16,306 bases of DNA from Candidatus Methanomethylophilaceae archaeon (GTDB lineage: Archaea; Thermoplasmatota; Thermoplasmata; Methanomassiliicoccales; Methanomethylophilaceae), in NCBI GenBank assembly GCA_017395275.1, contig JAFPVN010000044.1, forward strand, positions 1-16,306, given 5' to 3'. The notes beneath the pieces were generated by a model, which made no database searches, was not told where the DNA came from, and worked only from the letters and a program-made list of their open reading frames with translations. Made by a program: the position numbers and the translations under genes. This document shows, in pieces, positions 7,000-13,932 of this stretch; position 1 is the stretch's first letter, and every line of letters starts with the position of its first letter.

Positions 7000-7499
7000 T
7001 CCCTGGCCACCTCCTCCATGCCTGCGGTCGACGAATCCGTTCCGGCGAACACGTGGTGTTCCAGCCATGTCCCCCCGAATCCGAGGCAGAAGGAGCGGAA
7101 CGCGGAGATGAGCGACCTTACGTCGGGGATCGCCCTGCCGGCACTGCCGATGAACGTCATGTAGCGTCTCTTCTTAGCGACGGCACCGGGATTGTTCCAA
7201 AGGAACTGGAAACGGTCCATGACCGTCTTGATCTGCGACGAAGGGGCGTTGAACCTCACCGGAGTGGCAAATACAATGATATCCGCCTTATCGAACGATT
7301 CGAATATCTGGCACATATCGTCGTCGAACCTGCACTTGCCGTTCCTGCATGCATTGCAGCCTTCGCAGTGTGCGATCCTCAGACCGCCGGCGGATACCGA
7401 TTCGGATTCCCAATCCGACGGAAGTCCCGACAGGAACGCCCGACATTGCTTGGATGTGTTTCCCTCCGCGGAAGCTCCCGAGATGACAAGGACCCTCAT
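6939..7499 (-). CDS. Second iron-sulfur flavoprotein (Isf-like)
   Basis: Starting at the ATG at 7499 this protein has 186 residues and belongs to the same flavodoxin-like FMN reductase family as the gene at 5879. MRVLVISGASAEGNTSK is the FMN phosphate-binding strand and loop. The compact cysteine motif C-x2-C-x2-C-x4-C lies at Cys45, 48, 51 and 56 and would hold a [4Fe-4S] cluster. FATPVRFNAPSSQIKTVMDRFQFLW matches the FMN-ring segment. The open frame could begin at GTG 7514 or ATG 7508, but 7499 lies about 26 bases from a TATA-like box and begins directly at the family strand. The two flavoproteins differ clearly in sequence, so they are not a recent duplication. The gene overlaps the orphan protein's 3' end by 61 bases. 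Confidence 0.85.
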   Translation of the reverse strand: MRVLVISGASAEGNTSKQCRAFLSGLPSDWESESVSAGGLRIAHCEGCNACRNGKCRFDDDMCQIFESFDKADIIVFATPVRFNAPSSQIKTVMDRFQFLWNNPGAVAKKRRYMTFIGSAGRAIPDVRSLISAFRSFCLGFGGTWLEHHVFAGTDSSTAGMEEVARDYAVGLSETVIAMETSSADS

Positions 7500-7520
7500 G
7501 CCCGTCATATCCACGGCACG

Positions 7521-7529
7521 CTTTTAATA
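7521..7529 (-). promoter_or_regulatory. TATA-like promoter for the second flavoprotein
   Basis: The minus strand reads TATTAAAAG, centred about 26 bases before the ATG at 7499. This supports 7499 as a leaderless start over the GTG at 7514. Confidence 0.45.
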
Positions 7530-7574
7530 CAATCGCCCGCCAGAACGAAAAAGAGTCAAAAACGCTTTATCTAT

Positions 7575-7587
7575 CCAAAATATATCG
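7575..7587 (+). promoter_or_regulatory. TATA promoter for G1P dehydrogenase
   Basis: CCAAAATATATCG is a good archaeal TATA box centred near 7581, 26 bases before the ATG at 7607. A weak GAGGT lies 8 bases before the same ATG, so either a leaderless or a very short-leader message fits. Confidence 0.55.
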
Positions 7588-7606
7588 ACTCCCCAGAGGT
7601 CAGAGC

Positions 7607-8671
7607 ATGAAGGAAGAATTCAGCAGGTTCAGGGAGATGGAATTCCCCAGGAACATCATCATCGGCAGCGGTATACTGAATGAGATCGTTCCGCTCTGCG
7701 ACAGCCTCAACCTTCCCAAGAACGGCATGATGATCACCGGCGGACAGACCTACAAGGCGGCCGGGAAGATCGTCGAGGACTACATGACCGATGGCGAATA
7801 CTCCATAAGCGTCCACACCACCGGGGCCGTTACCGAGGAGAACGTCAACGAGGCGATCTCTTTCGGACGCAAGAACAAATCGCAGTTCATCCTTGCGGTG
7901 GGAGGCGGCAGCAAGATCGATGCCGCCAAGCTCGTAGCGGACGATCTGCACATCCCTTTCATCAGCATCCCCACCTCGGCCGCCCACGACGGTATAGCGT
8001 CGGGGAGGGCCTCGCTCAAACTGGACAGGGGACCGAAGTCCATCGACGCGGTGACGCCCATGGCGATCCTGGCTGACACCGAGATCATCTCGAGAGCCCC
8101 GCACAGGTATCTGGCGGCAGGATGCGCCGATGTCATCTCCAACCTGACCGCACTCAGGGATTGGGACTACGCCCGCAGGCTCAGGGCCGAGGAGGTCTCC
8201 AACTCCGCCATAGCGCTCTCCAGCCTCGCGGCGGAATCCATAATCGATAACGCGGCCGTCATCAGCCTCGGAAACGAGGAGAGCACCCGCGCGGCGCTCA
8301 AGCCCATCATCATCTCCGGTGTGTCCATGGCGGTTGCGGGAAGCTCCAGGCCCACCAGCGGTTCCGAGCACATGTTCTCCCATGCGCTGGACCTCATGCA
8401 CGTGAGCTCCGCCATGCACGGGGAGCAGTGCGGAGTGGGCACGATCATGATGATGTATCTCCACGGAGGAGACTGGCAGAGGATCAGGACCGCGCTCATG
8501 AAGATAGGCGCGCCCGTCGATGCAGAAGGCCTCGGGGTCATGAAGGAGGACATCATCGAAGCGCTGATGACCGCCCACAAGATCAGGAAGGACAGGTTCA
8601 CGATCCTCGGCACCAGCGGACTCACCAAGGCGTCCGCCGAGAAGGCTGCCAGGGAAACTATGGTCATATGA
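7607..8671 (+). CDS. egsA: sn-Glycerol-1-phosphate dehydrogenase
   Basis: The enzyme reduces dihydroxyacetone phosphate to sn-glycerol-1-phosphate with NAD(P)H. It sets the archaeal stereochemistry of membrane ether lipids and is a strong archaeal marker. The 354 residues fit the family. The nucleotide-binding motif AVGGGSKIDAAK covers residues 97-108, and IPTSAAHDGIAS (121-132) is highly characteristic. Likely zinc ligands are Asp174 in AGCADVISN, His255 in SGSEHMFSHAL and His271 in AMHGEQCG. The C-terminal helical domain is complete. The start is set by the TATA box spacing and by the normal N-terminus EFPRNIIIGSGIL. UPF0179 follows 10 bases downstream and is probably co-transcribed. Confidence 0.95.
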   Translation: MKEEFSRFREMEFPRNIIIGSGILNEIVPLCDSLNLPKNGMMITGGQTYKAAGKIVEDYMTDGEYSISVHTTGAVTEENVNEAISFGRKNKSQFILAVGGGSKIDAAKLVADDLHIPFISIPTSAAHDGIASGRASLKLDRGPKSIDAVTPMAILADTEIISRAPHRYLAAGCADVISNLTALRDWDYARRLRAEEVSNSAIALSSLAAESIIDNAAVISLGNEESTRAALKPIIISGVSMAVAGSSRPTSGSEHMFSHALDLMHVSSAMHGEQCGVGTIMMMYLHGGDWQRIRTALMKIGAPVDAEGLGVMKEDIIEALMTAHKIRKDRFTILGTSGLTKASAEKAARETMVI

Positions 8672-8681
8672 AGGTATTCAG

Positions 8682-9107
8682 ATGGTACTCGTAACTTTGA
8701 TCGGCGATGCGCACGCGCACATCGGGAACAGATTCTATTACCTCGGGCCGAACGACGAATGCAGGGACTGCAGGCTGAAGAACGTATGCTTCAACCTCGA
8801 TGCGGGTTCCCTGTACGAGATCGTGCAGCTCAGGGATGCAAGGCACGACTGCGCCCTCCGCGAGGAGCAGGTCAGGGTCGTCGTCGTGGAGAAGGTGCCG
8901 TTCCAGGCTGCCGTCCCCAAGAAGCTGGCGATCGACGGGAGCATGATCACCTTCGAGTCCAAGGCCTGCGGCCGTCTAGACTGCCCCAACTGGAAGTTCT
9001 GCAACCCGGCGAACGTCGCCGACGGCGAGAAGCATTCCATCACACAGGTCATGGAGAACCTCGACTGCCCCATCGGGGAGCAGATGGTCCGCGTCAAGAT
9101 GGAATGA
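8682..9107 (+). CDS. UPF0179 family cysteine-rich protein
   Basis: This 141-residue protein belongs to a conserved archaeal family without a settled function. The opening VTLIGDAHAHIGNRFYYLGPNDECRDCRLKNVCFNL is the family signature. Eight cysteines are present at 27, 30, 36, 57, 96, 101, 107 and 129, in a CxxC-x5-C cluster and a C-x4-C-x5-C cluster. This suggests a structural metal or iron-sulfur site, which is inference. No signal peptide or membrane span is visible. GAAGGT lies 6 bases before the ATG, and the gap to the G1P dehydrogenase stop is 10 bases, so the two form an operon. A GC hairpin follows its stop. Confidence 0.88.
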   Translation: MVLVTLIGDAHAHIGNRFYYLGPNDECRDCRLKNVCFNLDAGSLYEIVQLRDARHDCALREEQVRVVVVEKVPFQAAVPKKLAIDGSMITFESKACGRLDCPNWKFCNPANVADGEKHSITQVMENLDCPIGEQMVRVKME

Positions 9108-9108
9108 G

Positions 9109-9133
9109 GGCGCTCCCGCATTGCGGGTCCGCC
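9109..9133 (+). terminator. Hairpin after UPF0179, possible terminator
   Basis: CCCGC and GCGGG pair across a 3-base loop, and outer GGCG and CGCC extend the stem after a small internal loop. It starts 2 bases after the UPF0179 stop. Only a weak T run (CGTTTC) follows, so a 3'-end stabilising role is as likely as termination. Confidence 0.4.
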
Positions 9134-9176
9134 TCTCGAATCGTTTCAGAAATTATTGTGCCAGATAATGTGTTTT

Positions 9177-9196
9177 GAAGGGGCCGTAGCCCCTTC
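9177..9196 (-). terminator. Tetraloop hairpin just after purC
   Basis: Arms GAAGGGGC and GCCCCTTC form a perfect 8-bp stem. On the minus strand the loop is TACG closed by C-G, which in RNA is a cUACGg loop of the very stable UNCG class. It begins 4 bases after the purC stop. There is no long U run after it, so it may define the mRNA 3' end rather than act as a bacterial-type terminator. Confidence 0.5.
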
Positions 9197-9200
9197 GCGA

Positions 9201-10103
9201 TCAAAACTTCTCGCCGGTCAGTCTCTCGAACATGTCGGCGTAGAGCTTCGCGACCTCGTCAATGACGTCCTGCGGAAGTGCCGGGATGTCGGGCTCGGGA
9301 AGTCCCTTCTCGCGGGCCTCCATGAGCTGCGCGTGGTATCCGGTCTTCCTGTAGTGCTGCCTGACGAGCTCCTTCGAGAGCTCGACGGTCTTGCCCTGCT
9401 CGTAGAGCGCAGCGTCCCACCAGCGGTCCTCGTCGAGGGTCCCGAAGGTGTCGATGATCATCAGGTTGCGGTTCTCGTCGTAACCGAACTCCTTCTTTCC
9501 GTCGCAGTGGATGAGACCGTTCTTGGATGCCTCGGCGCCGATGATCTCGTCGATCTTCAGCACGGTGCTCTTGATCTCCTCGTAGTCCGCGTCGGTGAGT
9601 CCGGCGATGTCCTTGGCCTCGGCGTCGGTGAGCTCGCGGTCGTGTGCCTCCAGCTTGGTGGTGGCCTCGATGTACGGGCGGGGCAGCTTCTCGCCGCTCT
9701 TCAGCTCGTGGCCCTTCTCGAATCCGAGGTCCTCGACCTTGATCTTGCCCTTCTTCACGCGGTCCACCAGGGATCCCGCGGCGTAGTACCTGCAGATGAC
9801 CTCCAGGGGGATCAGGTAGTTGGTCGTGTCCTCGTGGATCTTGTCGTAGTCCTCGATGATGTTGAACCTCTTGACCCTCATCCTGTTCGGGGGGAGGTAC
9901 TCGATGAAGTGGGTCTTGATGCCCTTCTTCTCGAGGAGGCCGAACCAGTGCGTGGCGGTCCTGCAGAGGCACTCTCCCTTGCGGGGGATCTGCGAGGGTA
10001 TGATCTTGTCGAAGACGGAGATGTTGTCGGTGAAAACGAACTCGAGGGTCTTGTCGTCCACAGCGTAGACTTCCTTTACCTTTCCTGTCCTGATGTGTTC
10101 CAT
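9201..10103 (-). CDS. purC: SAICAR synthetase PurC
   Basis: PurC joins CAIR and aspartate using ATP to give SAICAR in purine synthesis. From the ATG at 10103 it has 300 residues, the longer form of the family. Motifs in order are TGKVKEVY (ATP-binding strand), SVFDKIIPSQIPRKGE near residue 30, EVICRYYAAGSLVDR near 103-117, and HCDGKKEFGYDENRNL followed by DTFGTLDEDRWW near 210-230, which binds nucleotide and metal. A GTG at 10124 would add 7 residues, but ATG 10103 lies 25-26 bases from a TATA-like TTTAATAG and the family sequence starts there, so a leaderless message is likely. The gene stands alone. A perfect palindrome ends on its start codon and suggests repressor control. Confidence 0.95.
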   Translation of the reverse strand: MEHIRTGKVKEVYAVDDKTLEFVFTDNISVFDKIIPSQIPRKGECLCRTATHWFGLLEKKGIKTHFIEYLPPNRMRVKRFNIIEDYDKIHEDTTNYLIPLEVICRYYAAGSLVDRVKKGKIKVEDLGFEKGHELKSGEKLPRPYIEATTKLEAHDRELTDAEAKDIAGLTDADYEEIKSTVLKIDEIIGAEASKNGLIHCDGKKEFGYDENRNLMIIDTFGTLDEDRWWDAALYEQGKTVELSKELVRQHYRKTGYHAQLMEAREKGLPEPDIPALPQDVIDEVAKLYADMFERLTGEKF

Positions 10104-10121
10104 GTCCGTCAATCGGACATG
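10101..10121. promoter_or_regulatory. Perfect palindrome at the purC start, likely operator
   Basis: Arms CATGTCCG and CGGACATG are exact 8-base complements around the 5-base centre TCAAT. The palindrome fills the space between the TATA-like box (about 10124-10132) and the purC start, and its last three bases are the start codon itself. A regulator bound here would block transcription start. Confidence 0.6.
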
Positions 10122-10123
10122 CA

Positions 10124-10132
10124 CTATTAAAG
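10124..10132 (-). promoter_or_regulatory. TATA-like promoter for purC
   Basis: The minus strand reads CTTTAATAG, centred near 10128 and 25-26 bases before the ATG at 10103. It directly abuts the palindrome at 10101-10121. Confidence 0.45.
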
Positions 10133-10139
10133 ACTTTTA

Positions 10140-10808
10140 TCAACGCCCGAGCGGACGCCTCTCCATCGTGCGCGACGAGACGTCGGCGGTGACCAGCACG
10201 CCCCCTCCCGAACGTCCGAGCATCATCGATACGGCCTCGTCCGCCATCAGGGAGCCGATGAGGGAGACGGCAGGAGCGTATGACGCATGGAGCCCGTCCT
10301 CCCCCCTGACGACGGATTCCAGCGTGACCTGCGAATCCGGAAGGAACGACATGACCTGTCCGAAGGTGCCCTAAACGCCCCAGTGGATGAGCGTCCTACC
10401 CATGCGCCTGCATGATTGTGCCAGCACGTACCTTGAGGATACGCTGTCGAGGCAGTCGATGACGATGTCCCCCTCCGATACGATGCCGTCCGCGTTCTCG
10501 GCGTCGAGCATGCACCTGTGCTTCGCGACGGATGCCTTCGGCTGCGCGTTGAGGATCCACTCCTCGGCGCTGTCCACCTTGTGGTGGCCGAGACGGCCGA
10601 AGTGTATGAACTGCCTGTTGAGATTGGATTCCTCGACCACGTCATGGTCGACGAGGACGAACGATCCGATACCAACGGATACGAGATTCGCTATGACCTG
10701 TGAACCGAGTCCCCCGCATCCAACGATAACGACGGTTGAATTCCATAATCTGGACTGCTCCTCTTCGTTGAAGAGTGCCGATTGGCGCGAGTAGCGTTCA
10801 GAGTCCAT
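10140..10808 (-). CDS. E1-like ThiF/HesA/MoeB adenylyltransferase with in-frame TAG (possible pyrrolysine)
   Basis: E1-like enzymes adenylate the C-terminus of a ubiquitin-like sulfur carrier or a related substrate. Residues 1-145 carry the nucleotide fold: IVGCGGLGS (Gly30-Gly35), LVDHDVVEESNLNRQF (Asp54, Arg65), HKV (Lys77) and IDCLDSVSSRY (Asp118). A TAG at 10371-10373 is codon 146. The same frame then runs on for 76 more codons to a TGA, giving GTFGQV and APAVSLIGSLMADEAVSMMLG, the C-terminal part expected in this family. Related proteins have a G-A-V-x-G-x-x-G-Q run here, so TAG stands at the variable x. Read through, the product has 222 residues and may carry pyrrolysine. Alternatives are a recent pseudogene, a sequencing error, or two separate peptides. 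The CxxC zinc pair and conserved catalytic cysteine of MoeB/ThiF are not visible. The start overlaps the CinA-like gene by 11 bases. Confidence 0.75.
10371..10373 (-). other. In-frame amber codon TAG, candidate pyrrolysine site
   Basis: The plus strand reads CTA. The codon follows Gly-Val and precedes Gly-Thr-Phe-Gly-Gln, and homology to the E1-like family is continuous on both sides in the same frame. No gene in the window ends in TAG, which fits a genome where TAG is reassigned. Pyrrolysine itself cannot be proven from this sequence. Confidence 0.6.
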
Positions 10809-11289
10809 TCTCTATCTCCAGGATCTTCATGATCGCCCTTGCGGCCGCGGCCACGGACGATGCCCTAACCATGTCCCTGTCCCCGCCGAAGCGGTTTATC
10901 GACGATACGGTGTTGACGCCGTCGGTGGCCGCGATGCAGACCATCCCGACGGGTTTCTCGTCGGTCGCCCCTCCGGGACCCGCGATACCCGTGACGGATG
11001 CGGCTATGTCGGAACCGAACACCCTGCGGGCGCCGGCCGCCATCTCCTTGGCCGTCTCCTCCGATACCGCACCGTTCTCCATCAGCGTTTCATGCGACAC
11101 GCCGAGGATCTGCTCCTTGGCCTGATTGGAATACGTTACAGCGCATCCGAGATAGAATTCCGATGCGCCGGGACGGGACGTGATGAGCTGCGAGATCAGT
11201 CCGCCGGTACAGGACTCCGCAAGTGCCAGCGTCTTCCCTTTGGAACGGAGGTACTCGGCTATGAGGGCCAGGTCACCATCTGTACTCAT
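10798..11289 (-). CDS. CinA C-terminal-type protein, NMN deamidase (PncC) candidate
   Basis: Stand-alone CinA-C domains are known in bacteria as PncC, which converts nicotinamide mononucleotide to the nicotinate form; some family members have other or unknown roles. The 163-residue protein has ALAESCTGGLISQLIT near residues 22-37, with the catalytic-region serine, then GCAVTYSNQAKEQILGV, GAVSEETAKEMA, and SVTGIAGPGGATDEKPVGMV near 96-115. All are hallmark motifs. The ATG at 11289 is chosen over a GTG at 11298 because GGTGAG ends 4 bases before it. It overlaps the end of nadM by 17 bases. Lying beside an NMN adenylyltransferase supports a role in NAD metabolism. Confidence 0.85.
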   Translation of the reverse strand: MSTDGDLALIAEYLRSKGKTLALAESCTGGLISQLITSRPGASEFYLGCAVTYSNQAKEQILGVSHETLMENGAVSEETAKEMAAGARRVFGSDIAASVTGIAGPGGATDEKPVGMVCIAATDGVNTVSSINRFGGDRDMVRASSVAAAARAIMKILEIENGL

Positions 11290-11797
11290 CGGTCTCACCG
11301 AGCTCTGTGATCCTGTTGACGCCGCCGCATTCCCTGATGACCTTCGCCACTGCGTCGGGCACGAGGTGCTCCCACTCGCAGCCTTCCCTGATCCTTCTCC
11401 TGACCTCGGTCCCGGAATATTCGGACCTGTTGTACAGCGGGGAGTCCCTGACCTCGTATCCGGCCTCGAAGAACAGCCTTCTGGTGTAGGGGTTGTTGGA
11501 ATAGACCACCTGGAACGGGGGGCACATGGACTTGACCTGCGACACCCACACGGAGTACCTGTTGAGGTCCTCGATGGGAACGATATAGTAGTTGGCGTAC
11601 CCCTCGCTCCTGAGGGCCTCCGCGATCATGTGGTAGCGCTCTCCTGCCGTGAAGGGGTCCTTATCGGTGTGGGAGTACTGTGCGCTTCCGATCCCGATGA
11701 TGACGTGGTCGCACTCGGCGAAGATCTTGCGGAGGACCTCCATGTGGCCGTTGTGGAACGGCTGGAACCTTCCGATGATGAGGCCGTTGCGGGTCAT
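11273..11797 (-). CDS. nadM: Archaeal nicotinamide-nucleotide adenylyltransferase NadM
   Basis: NadM transfers AMP from ATP to nicotinamide mononucleotide to make NAD. The 174 residues match the archaeal NMNAT class. The N-terminus NGLIIGRFQPFHNGH carries the nucleotidyltransferase HxGH-type motif (His15, His18). IGIGSAQYSHTDKDPFTAGER near residues 35-55 is the usual substrate loop. EYSGTEVRRRI near 129-139 is the second phosphate-binding (ISSTxxR-like) motif. The ATG begins one base after the lonB stop, and GAGGAG ends 4 bases before it, so translation follows lonB closely. The downstream CinA-like gene overlaps it. Together these two genes suggest an NMN-to-NAD salvage and balance unit. Confidence 0.93.
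   Translation of the reverse strand: MTRNGLIIGRFQPFHNGHMEVLRKIFAECDHVIIGIGSAQYSHTDKDPFTAGERYHMIAEALRSEGYANYYIVPIEDLNRYSVWVSQVKSMCPPFQVVYSNNPYTRRLFFEAGYEVRDSPLYNRSEYSGTEVRRRIREGCEWEHLVPDAVAKVIRECGGVNRITELGETDEYRW
11294..11299 (-). promoter_or_regulatory. Ribosome binding site for the CinA-like gene
   Basis: GGTGAG on the minus strand lies within the nadM 3' end and ends 4 bases before the ATG at 11289. It favours that start over the GTG at 11298. Confidence 0.45.
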
Positions 11798-11798
11798 C

Positions 11799-13901
11799 TC
11801 ACTCCTCGGCGGGCGCCTCCCCGGCGTCCTCGGGCTCCTCCGGAGGGACCTCGGTGACGGGGCCCTGTGCGGGGACCTCGACGGTCATGACGGGCTCGGG
11901 GACGGTCTCCTTGGGAGTCTCCTTCTTGGGCTCATACTCGACGACCTTCGGGGGAACGAGCTTCTCGGCGGTGGACCCGTCAGGGTTGAGGTCGCTCATC
12001 CTGTCGAGGTACTCCTGCTTCTTGGGGCAGTCCATGAATGCGTACTCGATAACATCGCGGATGGTCTCCGCGAGGATGATCTCCATGGTCTTGTAGTACT
12101 TGGTCTCGATCATGACGTCCTTGGCGTTGATCTTGGGTATGATCGCCCTGGTGAGTCCGGATGCCGCCGCGGCCTCGAGCTTGGCGGTGATGCCTCCGAC
12201 GGGGAGGACCTTCCCGCGGACGTTGAGGCTTCCGGTCATGGCGATGGTCTGGTCGATCGGGATGTTGTCCAGTGCGGAGAGGATGGCGGTGGTCATGGTG
12301 ACCGATGCGCTGTCCCCCTCGACACCGTCGTAGGTCCCGATGTACTGGAGGTGGATGTCCTTCTCGTTGAGGTCGCCGATGGCGTACTTCTTCACCACCG
12401 AGGAGATGTTCTCCACGGCCTCCTTGGCGATCTCTCCGAGCTTTCCGGTGACGAACATGCCGCCCTTCTTGCTGGGCGACGGGGTGACCTCCGCCACGAG
12501 GGGGAGGACGATACCGGAGTACTCGGCCATGTTGGAGCTTGCGTTGAGGGCGGCGAGACCGTTGATCATACCGACCTCGTAACCTGAGGTGCGGAAGGTC
12601 TCGTATGCCTTGCTCCCCTCGACGGAACGGTCGGCGATCTGCTGCTCGAGGCTCCTTGCGATGGACCTAGCGAGGATGACGTCATCCCTGGTGACGATGT
12701 TCCTCTTGTCCTGTACGGCCATGTCTCCCGCGACGCGGACGAGACCTCCGAGCTCCCTGAACCTGAGGGTCAGCTTGCCCTTCCTGCCCGCACGGCGCTG
12801 GGCCTCCCTGATGATCTCCGCGCTGGCGTACTTGTCGAAGGGCGGGATCTTCCCATCCTTGCGCACCTCCTGCGCTATGAACCTGATGACGTGCTTGCGG
12901 TTCTCGTCGGTGTCGTCCATGGTGTTCCTCATGTACACCTCGTAACCGTATCCTCTGATCCTCGACCTGAGCGCGGGGTGCATGCCCTGTATGGCATCGA
13001 GGTTCCCTGCGCAGACGAGGATGAAATCAGTGGGGACGGGCTCGCTCTTGACGAGGGCACCCGACGACCTCTCGGACTGTCCGGTGATGCACAGCCTCTT
13101 CTCCTGCATCGCAGTGAGGAGGGCCTGCTGGGATTCCATCCTGAGGAGGTTTATCTCGTCGATGAACAACACTCCCTTGTTGGCCTTGTGGATGCATCCT
13201 GCCTCCAGCCTGTCGTGGGACGGGGTCTCGAGTCCTCCGGACTGGAACGGGTCGTGCCTGACATCTCCAAGAAGGGCTCCGGCGTGGGTACCTGTGGCAT
13301 CCACGAACGGCGGCATGTCGCCCCGTTCGTGACCCACGAGGAGCTTGGGGATGATGATTGTCTCGTTCCTCTGGCCCGGGGTCCTGTACATCATGAAGAT
13401 AAGGAATCCGGCGAGGACCGCGATCCAGAGCAGCGTTGCGTTGCCCGAGTAGATGAAGTATGCGACTCCGAGTACGATGATCAGACCGATGACGTAGATG
13501 AAGGTGTTGTTCTTGCGCGCCCTCTGTGCGGCGGCCTGCGCCTTCTGCTCGTCCACGATTGCCTTTCCCTTTCCTGCCGGGAGGACCCTGATCCTGGGCT
13601 CGTTGAAGTCTTCGGGGTTGTGGTATGCGACGACATCCTCCAGCTCGTCCTTGGGAAGGAATTCCACCATCGAATTGGCCAGCATGGACTTTCCCGTACC
13701 GGGCTCTCCGATGAGCATCACGTGCCTTCTCTGCGATGCCGCCTTCTTAATGACGTTTACCGCCGCATCCTGACCGATGACCTGGTCGGCCATCATGTCG
13801 GGTATCTTCAGCTCGTCGGTGCTCTCGAATCCCTGTTCGGTGATCCACTCGTCGACGGGCGCAATTGCGGCTGATGACTGTTCTTTTTTGTCGTCACCCA
13901 T
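11799..13901 (-). CDS. lonB: Membrane-anchored archaeal LonB protease
   Basis: LonB is the archaeal ATP-dependent protease fixed in the membrane with its AAA+ and protease domains in the cytoplasm. The 700-residue protein has Walker A GEPGTGKS at 65-72. Two membrane helices inserted in the ATPase domain cover about 133-151 and 155-172. Walker B GVLFIDEI is at 243-250, followed by a sensor segment CAGNLDAIQGMHPALRSR near 298-314. The protease domain has the catalytic dyad Ser531 in GDSASVT and Lys574 in GGITAKLEAAAASG. After about residue 645 comes a Pro/Glu-rich, probably unstructured tail of some 50 residues. The gene leads an operon with nadM, the CinA-like gene and the E1-like gene. The start has a clear TATA box and a short leader. 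Confidence 0.96.
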   Translation of the reverse strand: MGDDKKEQSSAAIAPVDEWITEQGFESTDELKIPDMMADQVIGQDAAVNVIKKAASQRRHVMLIGEPGTGKSMLANSMVEFLPKDELEDVVAYHNPEDFNEPRIRVLPAGKGKAIVDEQKAQAAAQRARKNNTFIYVIGLIIVLGVAYFIYSGNATLLWIAVLAGFLIFMMYRTPGQRNETIIIPKLLVGHERGDMPPFVDATGTHAGALLGDVRHDPFQSGGLETPSHDRLEAGCIHKANKGVLFIDEINLLRMESQQALLTAMQEKRLCITGQSERSSGALVKSEPVPTDFILVCAGNLDAIQGMHPALRSRIRGYGYEVYMRNTMDDTDENRKHVIRFIAQEVRKDGKIPPFDKYASAEIIREAQRRAGRKGKLTLRFRELGGLVRVAGDMAVQDKRNIVTRDDVILARSIARSLEQQIADRSVEGSKAYETFRTSGYEVGMINGLAALNASSNMAEYSGIVLPLVAEVTPSPSKKGGMFVTGKLGEIAKEAVENISSVVKKYAIGDLNEKDIHLQYIGTYDGVEGDSASVTMTTAILSALDNIPIDQTIAMTGSLNVRGKVLPVGGITAKLEAAAASGLTRAIIPKINAKDVMIETKYYKTMEIILAETIRDVIEYAFMDCPKKQEYLDRMSDLNPDGSTAEKLVPPKVVEYEPKKETPKETVPEPVMTVEVPAQGPVTEVPPEEPEDAGEAPAEE

Positions 13902-13918
13902 ATTTTTTTAACCCCACC

Positions 13919-13931
13919 GTCCTAATCGGAC
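13919..13931. promoter_or_regulatory. Short inverted repeat below the lonB TATA box
   Basis: GTCC and GGAC flank the 5-base centre TAATC. It sits between the lonB TATA box and the start, like the purC palindrome, and shares the minus-strand string GTCCGATT with it. The arms are short, so chance is quite possible. Confidence 0.25.
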
Positions 13932-13932
13932 C

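Noticed and set aside
9108..9200. tRNA or small RNA gene in the UPF0179/purC gap
   Set aside because: The two hairpins do not form a cloverleaf and there is no T-loop-like GGTTCAA-type sequence.
9156..10130. Plus-strand open frame of 324 codons opposite purC
   Set aside because: It mirrors purC codons and is rich in Leu/Val/Asp typical of antisense frames; purC is certain.
10140..10352. Separate 70-residue gene starting at the ATG at 10352
   Set aside because: It is in the same frame as the E1-like gene and carries that family's C-terminal part; no ribosome site precedes it. It is better read as the rest of one gene past the TAG.
10371..10808. Plain pseudogene call for the E1-like gene
   Set aside because: There is only one break, it is TAG, the rest is intact to a normal TGA, and TAG is unused as a stop here. 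It stays possible but is not the best reading.
12891..13874. Plus-strand open frame of 327 codons opposite lonB
   Set aside because: LonB has clear motifs across this region, so the opposite frame is a shadow.
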